Shown: positions 33,837-44,926 of the stretch, in pieces
Layout of the letters: each line of letters starts with the position of its first letter
How positions within the stretch are numbered: position 1 is the first letter of the stretch
Assembly (NCBI GenBank): GCA_033030425.1
Contig: JAUFSD010000017.1
Coordinates: 1,331,001 to 1,395,000 of the forward strand
Origin: Verpa conica
Taxonomy: Eukaryota > Ascomycota > Pezizomycetes > Pezizales > Morchellaceae
Direction of reading: 5' to 3'
DNA: 64,000 nucleotides
Translations under genes and position numbers: made by a program
Notes under the pieces: model-generated
Database searches by the model: none
Told to the model about the DNA's origin: nothing
Seen by the model: the letters and a program-made list of their open reading frames with translations, nothing else

Positions 33837-35174
33837 ACGGTACCTCCTGTGGAGGAATACTAACTCGGGGGGAGGGGGGCCCTTAATTTTTCTATTATCA
33901 TAAAATCTCAATCTCGCATATCTAGAACACCCATTGTGTCAATAAAAAATAAAAAATAACGGACACCACATGATAATACGTCAATTCACATACAGATTTG
34001 AAATAGATTTTCAGGCAACCATGGAATTAAGTTTCTCCCCCCCCCCTCCCTCCTCCCTCCAGGCAACCATCTGGAGATACACACGCCACGATAAGCACCC
34101 TACTCTACACCCACGGTACACATGTAGATCACCCAACACTCGCAATGCCACCACCCGACCTGAAACCGCATACCTCACCCATCAACTATCGAGATCATTC
34201 GCGTGCCAACGCACCTATGTAACAATGCACTTTGAAACCCTCACTTTTTTTTTTTCTACAGTGGCACCAGCTAGGTCTCAATTATCGACAGATCGATCCT
34301 CACACTCTCACCAGATCATCAGCGGGGGGGGGGGAACCTACTACAAGGGTTCGTCCCTCCACCCAATTAATAAAATCAGTATCTCTCTTTTTTTTTCTCC
34401 TCCCCCCCCTTCCCTCCTTTGTTGTCAATGCAGGTAAGGTTGGGCTGGGGACTGGTTGGCTACATGCACCGTTCAGGTACCCCAACTCGCTAAAGTGACC
34501 CCACCAACCTTTCAAAAGGCTTGGCATTCCCTTGAGCCTCATCAACAAGGGGAGGAGGGGGAGGAAGTTGCTTCGCGTACGTCATGGCTGGCTGCAAACG
34601 ACGTGGTCTTCTCTGCATCATCTGATGTACTGAAAAAATTTTATTTTTTATTTTTTATTTCCCTCCCCACCCCCCCCCTCTTCTCTTTCTCTTGATGCGG
34701 GGTTTGGGATGCATCATTTTTCCGGAAAGCTTGGTAGTGGGTGGGTGCTGTGTCAATGATTTCACGAAGTGAGAGGGGAGGGTGGGGCCGGGGGGGCCGG
34801 GAGGCCGAAGGGGGGGAGAAGAAGGAACCGATGAGTGCGTTTTGTGAGTGTAGATGGTTTTACATTTTACATATGGTAGAAGTACAGGATGAGCCAAGAA
34901 GTACACACAGATGAGGTGAGAAGCCCATTCTATATGAAAAACCAAAAAAAAAAAAAAAAAGAAAAGAACCCCCGACCGAACAAACGCCATAACTCCCCCC
35001 CCCCACCAAATAAAAAAAAAAAATAATCCCATCCCGTAATTTAAACAAAAAAAAACAAAAAAGACAAGGCACCCCCCAGTAAAGAAGATCTACAGGTTCC
35101 GGAGTTAGCAACGCCGTAATCCCGGGAGGATGTCCCCTAAAAACCGGTTTGTTTGGAAAAGGTTACCTAGCTAA
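33837..35174. other. Low-complexity homopolymer-rich region
   Basis: Dominated by long C, G, T and A runs (for example near 34036, 34250, 34323, 34665, 34937 and 35000). Overlapping frames at 33970-34437, 34232-34498, 34655-35032 and 34860-35111 depend on these runs and are not supported as genes. A G/C-richer island at about 34430-34620 holds no clear feature. Confidence 0.5.
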
Positions 35175-35420
35175 TTAACAGCATTGCTTCTGTTCGTCAA
35201 AGTCGAAATACGAAAACATCCCCTCCGGAGCATCGGGTAGGTCCGGTGTAGGAAGCCTGCTTATTCGAGGTGCTGGAGGGGGTTGTAGTGGAATTCGGCC
35301 GTATGAATTTTTGCTAACCGGGTTGAGGAATGAAGCTATGGAGAGCTGTTTCTGTGCTCGTGGATGGTAGAAGAGCATTCCCGGAGGAGATGGCGGGGAG
35401 GTAATATTTGACTGCGACAT
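35175..35420 (-). CDS. Small Pro/Ser-rich protein with a PIP-box-like motif
   Basis: ATG 35420 opens 81 codons. The protein is Pro/Ser-rich and probably disordered. Residues 25-32 (QLSIASFL) fit a PCNA-interacting-peptide pattern Q-x-x-[ILM]-x-x-F-[FYL], although a second aromatic is more usual than Leu. A basic residue pair precedes it (RAQK). The C-terminus is acidic, then Cys-Cys. Composition and codon use look coding. No paralogue seen, but the 55242 protein has a similar I-x-S-F-L core near its N-terminus. Confidence 0.55.
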   Translation of the reverse strand: MSQSNITSPPSPPGMLFYHPRAQKQLSIASFLNPVSKNSYGRIPLQPPPAPRISRLPTPDLPDAPEGMFSYFDFDEQKQCC

Positions 35421-36811
35421 TGTGGTGTAGGTAGATAGCTAGACTTCTGTGAATGTTAGTTATTCTTCTGCAAAGTTACTCTTCTGCAAAAGAGTGAAGG
35501 GGAAGCTACATACCTATGAATATACCTATTCTATACGAAAAAGAGAGGAAGAAAAGGAAAAGTTTCCTGAAGAACTCCTGCTGTGTAAACGATGCTGATT
35601 ACAGAGCAACCCCAGCGAAGGGGGGGGAGACCCCAAGTTTTTAAACCCTCCCACCAAAACATGCTCCCCCCCTCCCAACCAACACGTAAGGTTACGTTTC
35701 CACTCCCCCTCCCCCTAAAACACCTTTACCTCCACTCGCTGCATAAGAGGCCGCGACGGTTTGACGTAAACGTTTATCTACCTAGCTGCCCGATCACCTT
35801 TCTCACCTTGCTTTCCCTTTTCTGATTCCTAAGCGAAGTATTTTATGGTTGTGTAGCAATCCCGCTAGCACCATGTGCAACGTGGGGTCGGCAACGCGTC
35901 GTCGCGTTCGTAAGTTGGAAGAGCCGCACGCTTATCGACTTTGTGTAACCTCACGAAACGGAATTTGTAAGACTTCTGGAATGCTCCAAGCCTGCGGACA
36001 CTGGAGTTCCGGTGGCCTCCTATTCGTGTCGGGTACCGGGATACATGATTATTAGTAGAGTAGGTCCCCCCCTGCGGCCCCCAATCGGAGACACCGAGAG
36101 GAAGATCCGTTGGGAAGAGGGAAGCTTCTCCCCCCGTTCCCCCCCCCCGTAGTATCCAGACAAATCAGCTGAGATGCCGGTGATGGGGCATGTGAATTTC
36201 ATGAGAGACTTAAATACGCAATACCCTACGTATATAGAAACACTGTAGCTGTAGCTTCCGGAGGATTCTTGTTCTTTTTGCGAAAGAACCCTAACCCACC
36301 CTAACTCACCCGGTTGTATTCTACCTTCTCTTGACACCCTGATTTGACAAAGGCTATGCCTGAGTTACGACCGGCTGGGCAGCTCCCGGGGCTATAACTG
36401 GTGCTTTATACGAGGACTGGGGCGTGCACTGGTACCTGGGAAATTTGCACCCGTTGAGACATAGCCAAGGTGCGACAAGCTCAGGTAAGACCGATATCTC
36501 CTTGGTCGCGAATGGAGATACCGCTAATTCCAGGAGACGATGCTCTACGAGTTTCAGACACGTGGGTAACTTAAGCTTAATTTAAATTACACCCTGTTAA
36601 CCAGTCTCCGAAAACACCGTTAACAAATAAATAAAATAAAAAACCAAGTTATAAGTTATGCGAATGCAGGCTTTTGTTTTTGTTTTTCCTTTGGAAGAAA
36701 AAAAAAAAAAATGACAGATCTTTAAATGGTCCTGCAAAAGTGCCCTAATATCCGCCAGGGCTCACTCACAGCTTCATCATTAGATACGCCAACCAACGAA
36801 TACTACCAGCT
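35421..36811. other. Intergenic region, partly GC-rich
   Basis: Frames at 35849-36055 (plus) and 36020-36337 (minus) overlap and neither is convincing. The GC-rich stretch 36340-36550 holds no ORF and could be structured RNA or promoter. Several C/G runs occur near 35620-35680 and 36065-36155. An A13 run lies at about 36699. Confidence 0.35.
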
Positions 36812-37680
36812 ATGGATCCTCAAAATATCAAGTATTCGGTTGACGTAGGAAAGCTTACGAGTCCCCGCCCCCACCCAAAGTTCCCGCTCACGACACCACC
36901 ATCCTCGTCATCTAAACACCCTCCAGTCCGAGTGTCTACCATACGCACATCACATAATACCCCCCAACATCCGAGTGAATTTTTTTTTTCCCGGCACAGA
37001 CAGGGAAACAGATTGAAGCTAAAGAGGCTGAGGACGCCGATACTAGGACGACCAAGTAATACTAGGTTAGAATTTACTGCTTAAGGTAGTGGCTTATGTG
37101 TATTACCCATGTCTGTGCCGGAACGGACATTCCTCAGATAATACGGTGTAGTGGTTTACCCGGATCTTGGTGCTGGTGGAGGCTGTGGGAAACGCTTGCC
37201 TCAGCCGTATAGCTTTCCTCCTAGTGTTGCCGCTGCATAAGCTTTTAGCTCGATCTTTAGGTGGCATCGTGGGAGGAAATGCCAGGGTGTTGGGATCTTG
37301 TTGTTGAGAACAAGGTTGAAAATCGGTGGGATCTCATGGGTATTGGTGGGTGCTCCTAATGCTGGTGTGCTCTTTGGCGGGTAGATCTCAAACTTTTGAT
37401 GTGACGGAGTTCGTGTCCGACGAGGGGATGATTGGTGTGATTGGAGTGGATCTTAACAAGGAATGAGATGCACAAGCCGCGCTAGAAGGAGTAAAAAGCA
37501 ATGAGGGTGTGGTTAGTGGTGTTGGATTAGGTTTCAATACTACGAGGAAACCTTTGGAGACTATAACTAGGGTTTGGTTTTACATTAACTTGGGCACAAG
37601 AGCGATGAGTATCTCCCAGCCCGTAAAGAGTGGGTTTAACATGTTACTAGGTAAGATTTAGGCAGCTATACGCTAAAGTA
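36812..37680 (+). pseudogene. Decayed gene with at least four in-frame stops
   Basis: The 90-codon frame from ATG 36812 ends at TAA 37082 but stays protein-like in the same frame beyond it, with further stops at 37139, 37238 and 37382 (segments YGVVVYPDLGAGGGCGKRLP and RTRLKIGGISWVLVGAPNAG). A second frame from about 37333 to 37660 reads coding-like with one TGA at 37464 (segment TRVWFYINLGTRAMSISQPV). This is most easily read as one gene with nonsense changes and one frameshift. Several stops could come from CAA-to-TAA transitions, as RIP produces. Product unknown. An alternative is an intact small gene at 36812-37084 followed by unrelated DNA. Confidence 0.45.
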
Positions 37681-38380
37681 GTTCGAGGGCCATTCCCTCT
37701 ATTAGGGCTACTATCTTAAATTGACCTAAGTTTATAGTAGGGGATATTTCCGGATTTACAACTTGCTTACCGGTACTACTATAGAATTCAGTAGTTAAAA
37801 GAAAAGGTATACTAAATGCCAAGGAGACCACCCGAGAACCTATTTATCTAAAGAGCCCTAGAGAGTACTGCCACAGGTTCGTTCACGACCCTTGATTTTA
37901 ATTACTTTTTTTAGGTATCCCAATCCCACCCTATGGCACATAGCTTGGTAGTATTCTCCTTGTGCCTTTACCTCATAGCATAGGCCACGTCTACCAACGG
38001 GATGTTACATGTAGGTAACCACACGTTGGCGAGGTTATTCTAGGTTTGTATCGACATTGTTATAAGTGTAAAGGATACCAGATATAGCTTAAGACGGACT
38101 TTCTAACATTTAAAAGTGGATATCAATTTCCTTTGAGATAGGGTTTCTTTTTGACGTAATAGAGTGATTGATATCGAGTGAGAGTCTATGATGTGAGTCT
38201 GATCACCATTAACCCCTGTAAACTAAACCGGATAGAATATAGCCCCCATCCCCATATTGCTTTTCTGGGTAGGTGGTGACGTAGCAAGCTGCGTATAGTG
38301 GCCTGGGTACGGGACTATATTAATTTTTAGTGATGACCACCATTCTATTCCGGTGGTTAGGTACCAAGTCGTATAATACT
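37681..38380. other. AT-rich intergenic stretch
   Basis: No supported gene. It ends at a good TATA-like sequence. Confidence 0.4.
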
Positions 38381-38389
38381 TATATAAAG
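38381..38389 (+). promoter_or_regulatory. TATA-box-like sequence upstream of the 38577 ORF
   Basis: TATATAAAG lies 196 bp before the ATG at 38577 and about 100 bp before an ATG at 38491 that opens a 31-codon upstream ORF overlapping the start of the 38577 ORF. The spacing suits a fungal Pol II promoter with a 5' leader. No transcript evidence. Confidence 0.35.
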
Positions 38390-38576
38390 ATCATTCAAGA
38401 CTCAAGTCAACATTCGTTTCTAGTATATTAGAAGAGCTCCGTTATCTATACCTACATCAGACCACCAACAACATCTCTTAACATCTCTCAATGTATTATT
38501 CCCTAATAGATTTACCACTCTCCTCAACACCCTCCAAGATTAATCAAGCACTAATCCATTACCGGGTTCACCACAC

Positions 38577-38813
38577 ATGCATATGAGCTCCCTGAGGTTA
38601 GACCCTGCACTCACTAGTTATCAACGAGGGCCTCTCCCCATTCAAATTACTAGGGTTCCTATTTTTAGAGACGAAGAGACGCGGCCCTCTTCATATCCGC
38701 CGTACCACTCGGCACCTTACCACCATGCTTCCCACTACCAGGCTCAATCTGCCGTATATTTTCCTATATCCGTTGTACTTGATTCGACCCCCAGTAGAAT
38801 CTGTCACGTCTAG
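38577..38813 (+). CDS. Small 78-aa ORF of unknown function
   Basis: ATG 38577 (second Met at residue 3) opens 78 codons of Pro/Tyr/His/Ser-rich sequence that resembles the N-terminal style of the 21279 protein (short basic start, then Pro-rich). A TATA-like box lies upstream. An upstream ORF at 38491 overlaps the start in another frame and could reduce translation or mark a different gene structure. No domain recognised. Confidence 0.45.
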   Translation: MHMSSLRLDPALTSYQRGPLPIQITRVPIFRDEETRPSSYPPYHSAPYHHASHYQAQSAVYFPISVVLDSTPSRICHV

Positions 38814-39653
38814 ACCAGGGCCACTCCATCCAGCCGAAGAGTAGGGTCCACTATCCTTATCTTCTCTATACCTAGATAAATCAGGAATATTGTGGGGGTA
38901 GGAGAAGACATAAAAAGACGTGCAGGGAGCAAGAGAGGCCTAGCAACCGTGACCGAGTGGAGATGCAGGAGCTACACTGTTCAGGCCCCCTGTTGACGTC
39001 ATAGTAAGATGGCCGGAGTGATATACTTGATCTTAGATTGACCTCTTCTTTGTGTTCTTTCCCCGGCCTAGGAGACAGGTAATAAGGCGGAAGTATCTTG
39101 TAAATTAATGCCAAGTGTATATTTAAATATTAAACTAAAGCTCAGTCTGGGTTGAACTCTTAAAAGTAGTGTCTTCCTCAGATATATACTACTAGGTTTT
39201 TTCATCAGTGATATCTGGCAGCGGTTTATAGTGATTCAAAGCACTCTAAAATCATATAGGCCCTCGCTATTTCCAGACACCCATATACATGATCCAAAAA
39301 CTAAGGACGCATCTCGATAGACAAGGATAGCCATGAAGATCACCTGCATATTACCTGGTACCTGCAGTCAATAATAACCCAAATACGGTTAAGATGCACA
39401 CTTCCAGTATATTAGAGATCAGATTTAGTGATCATATACTAGCATATGCAGCCAAGATCAGATCCCCGCAGCCCTAGCCCTACTCCCAGCCACTTTATCG
39501 TGTGGATCCGCAACACAGCCTGGGGAGTAAACAATTAACCAAACCCCCCCACCCACGACCTTACGCCCCATCCAACACCTACACGTACTAACATCTACGG
39601 AGTAAACATCTATTTTACTCTTCCACCCCCTAAATCAGGGGGGGGGGGACTCT
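38814..39653. other. Intergenic region
   Basis: The minus-strand frame at 38881-39114 is not convincing. A 30-codon ORF from an ATG near 39446 is Pro/Ser-rich and ends near a GTAAAC site; it could be an upstream ORF or lost exon of the 39654 gene but does not join in frame. A G11 run (39638-39648) sits directly before the ATG at 39654. Confidence 0.35.
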
Positions 39654-40160
39654 ATGGCATCACCGAATCACGCTAGCACACCCGGACCACTCCGGTTGCC
39701 GACACTTCCGATACCAAACAACCTTAGTCAGTATCTTACAACAACACATTCAGACCCCAAAGACAAACCAGTCGTCATAATACCAATTCTGAAGAAACTT
39801 CCTCCAAAGCTCTCTAGGAAGCGTTCAACAATCACCAATAGTGCCCTGCGCTCGGTGTTGATGATAGAGCGGCCTGTGTTTGAAGAGGTCTCGAGCGAGG
39901 ACGATGATGATGCGCTAGATCAGCCTACAGATGACGAGAATGAAATCTTGAATCCTGATGATATGGGTCAGACATCTCACGAGCTCGGTGTTTGCGCACC
40001 TGGTGGTATCCCCCGGAATCTTCGGCAGAGGACTGTGGAGTCTGAGCCTGCTGCTAGTAATGGCCCTATGGTAGCGTCTAGGACTGGTGTACGTGGGAAT
40101 GGGAAGAAGAAGAAGACTGTTACGTGGGCAACGGAGGTACATGTTCGGCATTTCCACTAG
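39654..40160 (+). CDS. Small disordered nuclear-type protein with C-terminal RVxF-like motif
   Basis: ATG 39654 opens 168 codons. The N-terminus is Pro/Leu-rich with a basic patch (KLPPKLSRKRS). Residues about 78-102 are strongly acidic (SSEDDDDALD...). The C-terminus is basic and ends in KKKKTVTWATEV. Residues K154-T-V-T-W158 fit the PP1 docking consensus [RK]-x(0,1)-[VI]-x-[FW]. PP1 binding is known for such motifs in general but is only a pattern match here. No intron needed. The G11 tract just upstream may affect transcription or be a sequencing weak point. Confidence 0.72.
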   Translation: MASPNHASTPGPLRLPTLPIPNNLSQYLTTTHSDPKDKPVVIIPILKKLPPKLSRKRSTITNSALRSVLMIERPVFEEVSSEDDDDALDQPTDDENEILNPDDMGQTSHELGVCAPGGIPRNLRQRTVESEPAASNGPMVASRTGVRGNGKKKKTVTWATEVHVRHFH

Positions 40161-41526
40161 TGCCCGTATGTGAATTGGGATGTATGATAGTTTGGGTAGA
40201 TTGAGAGGCAAGTAATGTCTTGTTTGGCTATATATAAGAAGTACTTTGTTGATATATGTGTGATAGATTGAACTCGAAGTTCTAGGGATTTTGGGAGTTC
40301 TAGGTTTAGCTAAGGGGGGGGGTTTTCTTTTGGTATTTTTATTGGGGAGCATTTAGTTCAAGCGGTTCTATTACTTTCAGTTAGTACTACGAATATGTAA
40401 CAATCTTTAACTATATATGGATACAGACACTTTGTTTACTCCGAAACTTCTATGATCACCCGTCAATGGAGATATTACTATACAGCCTCACAGACTACTT
40501 TAGTCTCCCCCCTCCCCCGCCCTTTACGCAGAATAGGAGAAAATACAACCAAGTGTTAAACCCGCGGCGCAAAGCGAGCCCTAGTGCTGCTCTTATTGAC
40601 ACTCGACTCGCGTATTCTCACGCGGCATAACCCTCATGCATGCACTATGAGGCCTGTGTGACGTAAACCATGAATCCGCTGGCAGAAAGACATTACCGCG
40701 GGAGATGTACCAGTTCACCAAAGAAAAAAGAAAAAAAAAGAAACTATAAATACTAATGCGGTTTTATATTGGGCCCTTAGTGGTGTTTCAGGGGTTAAAG
40801 TGTCTCAGGTTTGTTGATCCGAGTGATCTTATATGAATCAAACTGGTTGCTTATTCCTGCCTTTAGTAATGTCTTTATCCTCTTGATATATGCTAGAGGG
40901 TATGTTGGAGCTCTAGTCCTCTTATCAGGTCCTAAAGTCAGAAACGTTGACTAGCATATCTATCCTTTTATGAATATTATTATTCCGGGTTTATATGGAA
41001 GACTCCCGTTGCAAGGGAGCCCCAGAAACCGGTCTAAGCGAACTGTGGGTTTGATAAATCCAGATAGTACTGACTGGTGCCTTACATTCAGAGACCACCC
41101 TCAAGCCATAGAAAACTATTCTCAAATCTTCTATAGTGTTGGTTAATATTGCTTATACTAAGATCAACACAAGATCAGAAAAGCCGTGAAACTGACTATA
41201 AATCGATAAAATAATTACCGACCTACAAATGAGACGATAGCTTATCACTGCATTCCACAAGTCTGCATGTGTCCTAGATATCGCACTAAACCCATAACTC
41301 TCCTGCGGTTATCTGCATACCAGGATATTGCGAGTAAACAAAAAAAAAAATTACGGGTGGTCGCAGTAGAACCTTATCAATGGGGAGGGAGGGGGGGGGG
41401 GTGGTGGTGGTTCCCGGAATAAACCCCCGAGGTAGTTCCTCGCATTAGGGATCCATCACCTGCACCTGACCAGTACAACGGAGGTTAACTCGGCACACGC
41501 GAGAGGGATGAGAACCGAAAAACCCG
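40161..41526. other. Intergenic region with homopolymer runs
   Basis: No supported gene. Contains G/C and A runs (near 40315, 40508, 41340 and 41390). Confidence 0.4.
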
Positions 41527-41862
41527 ATGCATCACAAAGTCTTTAGTTTGTTGGAATTGGCTCTAGAGGATTTCACATGGGTTGTACACGATAAAAGGGC
41601 ACATCTTCGTGGAACCAGGAGGGTTACCCCGCATTTTGCATGCCCCCCATCCCTCCTCTACGAACTTGAGAAGTGCGGGTTTTTGATCTTCGGAATCTGG
41701 ATCAAGCGAAGCTTGAAGTTTGGGACTGCATGTGATTCTGTGATGTTAAAGTGTTTTATTATCACATTTCGGGTGGGCCGGTCGATTCGGTGGTGTGCCG
41801 CGCTTGAAGGTATTGTATTACTTGCAGGCATGGAGAATATAGTCAGCGTTAGTCAGGAATAG
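41527..41862 (+). CDS. Uncertain 111-aa ORF
   Basis: ATG 41527 opens 111 codons with G/C-leaning third positions. The sequence is mixed, with Trp, Cys and hydrophobic stretches (LLELALEDFTWVV, later a LLAG segment). It has no recognised domain. It lies downstream of, and convergent with, the minus-strand gene at 42190-42576. It could be a chance frame. Confidence 0.3.
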   Translation: MHHKVFSLLELALEDFTWVVHDKRAHLRGTRRVTPHFACPPSLLYELEKCGFLIFGIWIKRSLKFGTACDSVMLKCFIITFRVGRSIRWCAALEGIVLLAGMENIVSVSQE

Positions 41863-42189
41863 AGTGAGTAGATTCCTCGATTACTACTTCGATAATTAAC
41901 AGTCTTGATATCATACAAAAGAGAATTATTGAGCCCAGTATTATCCGATATTCTAGCGTGGCATAATCAAAGAAAGAAAGAAAAGAAAGAAAGAAAACAA
42001 AAACCCAGTACACCCCTTTGCTGTCGCTTCTAGCGCCAATCCCGTCCTCGCCGCGTATGCATGTCCAACCAGTATACCCAATTCGAATCCCCCCAAGATA
42101 GTCGTCGAGATTAGGTCTTCTAATCAATAAAGAAAAAAAAGGCTTCCAACCACTGTACAGATGACACCCATGGGCATCGGGAGTAAGAT

Positions 42190-42576
42190 CTAACAGGTAA
42201 CAATTTCCAACCTGATTTCGCCCCGAGCTCTCCCCACCTCTCGCATGACCTCTGACCGTTCGGCTATGGTCATAGTATCTATAGGTCTTGGGTCTTGCTG
42301 TTTGGCGCGGTATCGCTCCTCAAGTGTTACTGGTGTTGTGGATGATAGGAAGGAGGGTCCAGCGTGGGTGGGTATGTAAGGTGTGTGTATAGTTGGTTTT
42401 TCAACGATCGCGGGGGAGCCAGTATGACCCGATGATATGAAACGTGCGAAGAACGATGAACGGCCTTTTAGAACATTTTCTGAGACAGAAATCTTATTTG
42501 TCTATGATTTCATAAGTAAGTCTTTTTTATCATATTTATTTAGATTCAGATGATAGGATATTACCGTAGAGTGCAT
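42190..42576 (-). CDS. Two-exon protein found by splicing (exons 42576-42565 and 42501-42190)
   Basis: A minus-strand frame from about 42501 to 42190 is strongly coding-like (segments TLEERYRAKQQDPRPIDTMT and AERSEVMREVGRARGEI) but has no early ATG. A 12-nt first exon from ATG 42576, donor GTAATA and a 63-nt intron ending CATAG join in phase 0, giving 107 aa. The C-terminal 40 residues are predicted helical and charged. An alternative donor at 42211 with an acceptor at 42120 would extend the protein to 190 aa through the frame 42119-41849, adding a hydrophobic tail. The shorter form is preferred because the extension turns very T-rich. No known domain. Confidence 0.6.
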
Positions 42577-42740
42577 AGTGACTTATCAAATATGTTTTAG
42601 AAAGAGTTAAACTTGTGAGGATGTACTAGTATAGTAGTGGTAGTATCTAGATTTCTTCGGCTACTTGGAGTATGGGGTATAAATGGAGGGGGACCTAGTC
42701 TTTAAGTACTTGAAAGACATTACTCCTGCGGATCGACACG

Positions 42741-43484
42741 TTAGGGTTGAGTGCAGGTTCTCGATACTACAGATATGCAAATTATTGTATGAGCCTCACA
42801 TTCCCACTCCCAAGCGCTGAAAAACAAGGAATGAACCCACCATAATACATGCATCATACAGCTGACCAGTGCTTCTAGCACAACCCTGATGCAAAAAAAA
42901 ACATCTAAAAGAGAGGGTAGGACTACTGCTGAAACTTGAGGCGCGGTCACAAGGATCAAGTAATATTTCTTATTGGCTGCAAGTTCCCTCATAGCCCTCA
43001 CTCAGAGTGACATAAGTTATAGGCTCTTGCGCCACGCCAAGTTCAAGCGCGTAATATCCAATGAAGGGCTGTTTCACCCGGCTCTTCCGGTAAAATTCCA
43101 ATTCCTTATTTAGTTAAATCCACCCCCTCGTGGCGTTATTGATTTTTTTGTGGCTTTCTTGGTAATAATTCGACTGCAGATAGCTAGCGAGCTCTACGTA
43201 ATTGAATTTTCGAGGTGTTTTCTCCACGAACGGATCGGAAAAACATGTCCCCAGATAATCCTCATCCCTGTGAAAATGCAATGAGTTTAGCCAAATTGGT
43301 GTGCATGACATAGTTCTATCGAATGATTGTAGCTCTTTCATCCATTTCTTGAAATTGATCGCATCCAATAGTTTCCGTTGTTGTGGTTGGAGCGTATTGT
43401 GGTATTAGTTGGCCCGGAGCAGTGTTTCGGTGATGTTGAGCGACTCCCCGTAAACTGAGACAAAACTTGCGTAACCTAAATTCT
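42741..43484 (-). pseudogene. Minus-strand coding relic with in-frame TAA stops
   Basis: One minus-strand frame, from about 43484 down to about 42790, is protein-like throughout but is interrupted by TAA codons near 43408, 43114 and 42980. Segments include NTLQPQQRKLLDAINFKKWM, YLGTCFSDPFVEKTPRKFNY and VKQPFIGYYALELGVAQEPI. Each stop could be a former CAA Gln codon, the change expected from C-to-T mutation at CpA (RIP). An overlapping frame (42741-43001) is also open. Product unrecognised; possibly a host gene or an element ORF. Confidence 0.5.
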
Positions 43485-44710
43485 AGTTTCCCGAAAGCCC
43501 CGACGTGAAAGTCAAAACAGCATGACTTGGAATTAGTAACCTACTGGTTTAAGGCTTAACGGTTCTCTTCACGGGGACTGCAAATGCCAAGCATCAACGT
43601 CAATGTGTTACTTACAAAAGCCTACGGTCTAGAACTTCCCCGTCTTTGTCGAAAGCCTAAAAACTCTAGCTGTTCTAGGATTAATGAAGTATGTACAACC
43701 TCTATAGTTGTAGACTACTACCAGATTGTAAATATTCCCGGAACTATCTCTAAAGAATTCTAACTAATACGCTAGAATCACATACCTAGGCATGTCTTTG
43801 CTTCCCTTATGCAGGATATAGTAGCTTTTGCTTTTGCGTGTATTCAAACATTAACTAACGGTTATATAGCAGCGGGCCAAGACACCCCTTTTAGCTACCA
43901 TATATTATATAGAACTAGCAATAATCGGATTCCAATGGTCTTGCCAAACTCTAATCTACTAGACATACTCCTTTCTCCCGATCCGAAAAATACTTCTTGC
44001 AATATCATTGATTAATTAGCGTATAATATTAAGCATATACCGACAAAAGGCCCCTGGTTGCAATACGCAGAGCACTGAGACATAGCCAATGCCGAGTCAC
44101 TACGAATCACCCGAGCGCGACCAACGGCGTGACCTTACGAATTGAGCTATTTCGGTATATTCTTTGTGATGGGGAATGAACACGCAAAAGACGGCAGTCA
44201 GGATATTAAACCCGTTCGAGCACGTTTTAAAAGGTCCAATCGGAATGTAGGGTGGTCTAAATAACGTGGTGCACTCTCACCGTTGAGGTTAACCTCCGTC
44301 TGAGTCAAGGTAGATCCCCGAGGAAATATCCCACATGACTGAAGGAGAGTAGTATAATAAACTATACGAAGTCCCTTCATTGACAAATATATATATTACG
44401 GTTTCATAGATAAGTGGGCCCGTTTCTATTAAGATATCTCTAGACTATAGGGGTACACCAGTGGTCAAAAACACCGAATAGTCATCCCAATACTTTCTTT
44501 TATTAGTAGATCTCAGAAATTTTTTAAATCTAGACTAGGACCCCAGAGACAAATCTCTATTACCTTCTTTACCTCCGCGATAGATTACCTCCACAGGATA
44601 TATAAATCACCTTCATATTATATATACCACTTATTAATAGCACAAAAACCCGGGAATTAACGCAACACTAAACTGCCTTTGAAGTGAGTCTTTACCGAAG
44701 AGAGAAAGAC
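43485..44710. other. Intergenic region with weak ORFs
   Basis: A plus-strand frame at 43809-44015 (68 codons) is mildly protein-like. A tRNA-like fragment near 44093-44160 (minus) was rejected. Otherwise AT-rich DNA with no supported gene. Confidence 0.35.
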
Positions 44711-44926
44711 ATGAGTTTCGTCACTACTGGAACGCGCGGTAAGTCACATTCCGGGCCGCTGGACCCTTGACCGGGAAATTATATCTTATCTTCAGACATA
44801 ATATCATAATGCTAATTGATTTTTTTTTCTGCCGGTAAAGGCAACTATCCGATAATATATTCTCTGACGGAACGATACCACTTGAAACATGCAGTGCTAA
44901 TACATGCTCTGTGGCCTACAGTATAG
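44711..44926 (+). CDS. Tiny two-exon gene candidate (exons 44711-44738 and 44841-44926)
   Basis: ATG 44711 starts a 28-nt exon ending at a perfect GTAAGT donor. A 102-nt intron with a GCTAAT branch point, a T9 tract and a GTAAAG acceptor leads to a second exon that stays open for 28 codons. The joined 37-aa product has no known domain (segments MSFVTTGTR and YSLTERYHLKHAVLIHALWP). A GTATAG at its end could be a further donor, so more exons are possible. Confidence 0.45.

Noticed and set aside
33970..34437. 155-codon plus-strand ORF
   Set aside because: Depends on C, T and G homopolymer runs, which avoid stop codons by composition; no protein-like pattern.
36459..44095. Shared 14-mer TGAGACATAGCCAA near 36466 and 44077
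   Set aside because: Flanks do not align, so a dispersed repeat is not supported.
44093..44160. tRNA-like sequence (minus) with a TAGCTCAATTCG box
   Set aside because: Box A is fair but box B is degenerate and the acceptor and anticodon stems do not pair.
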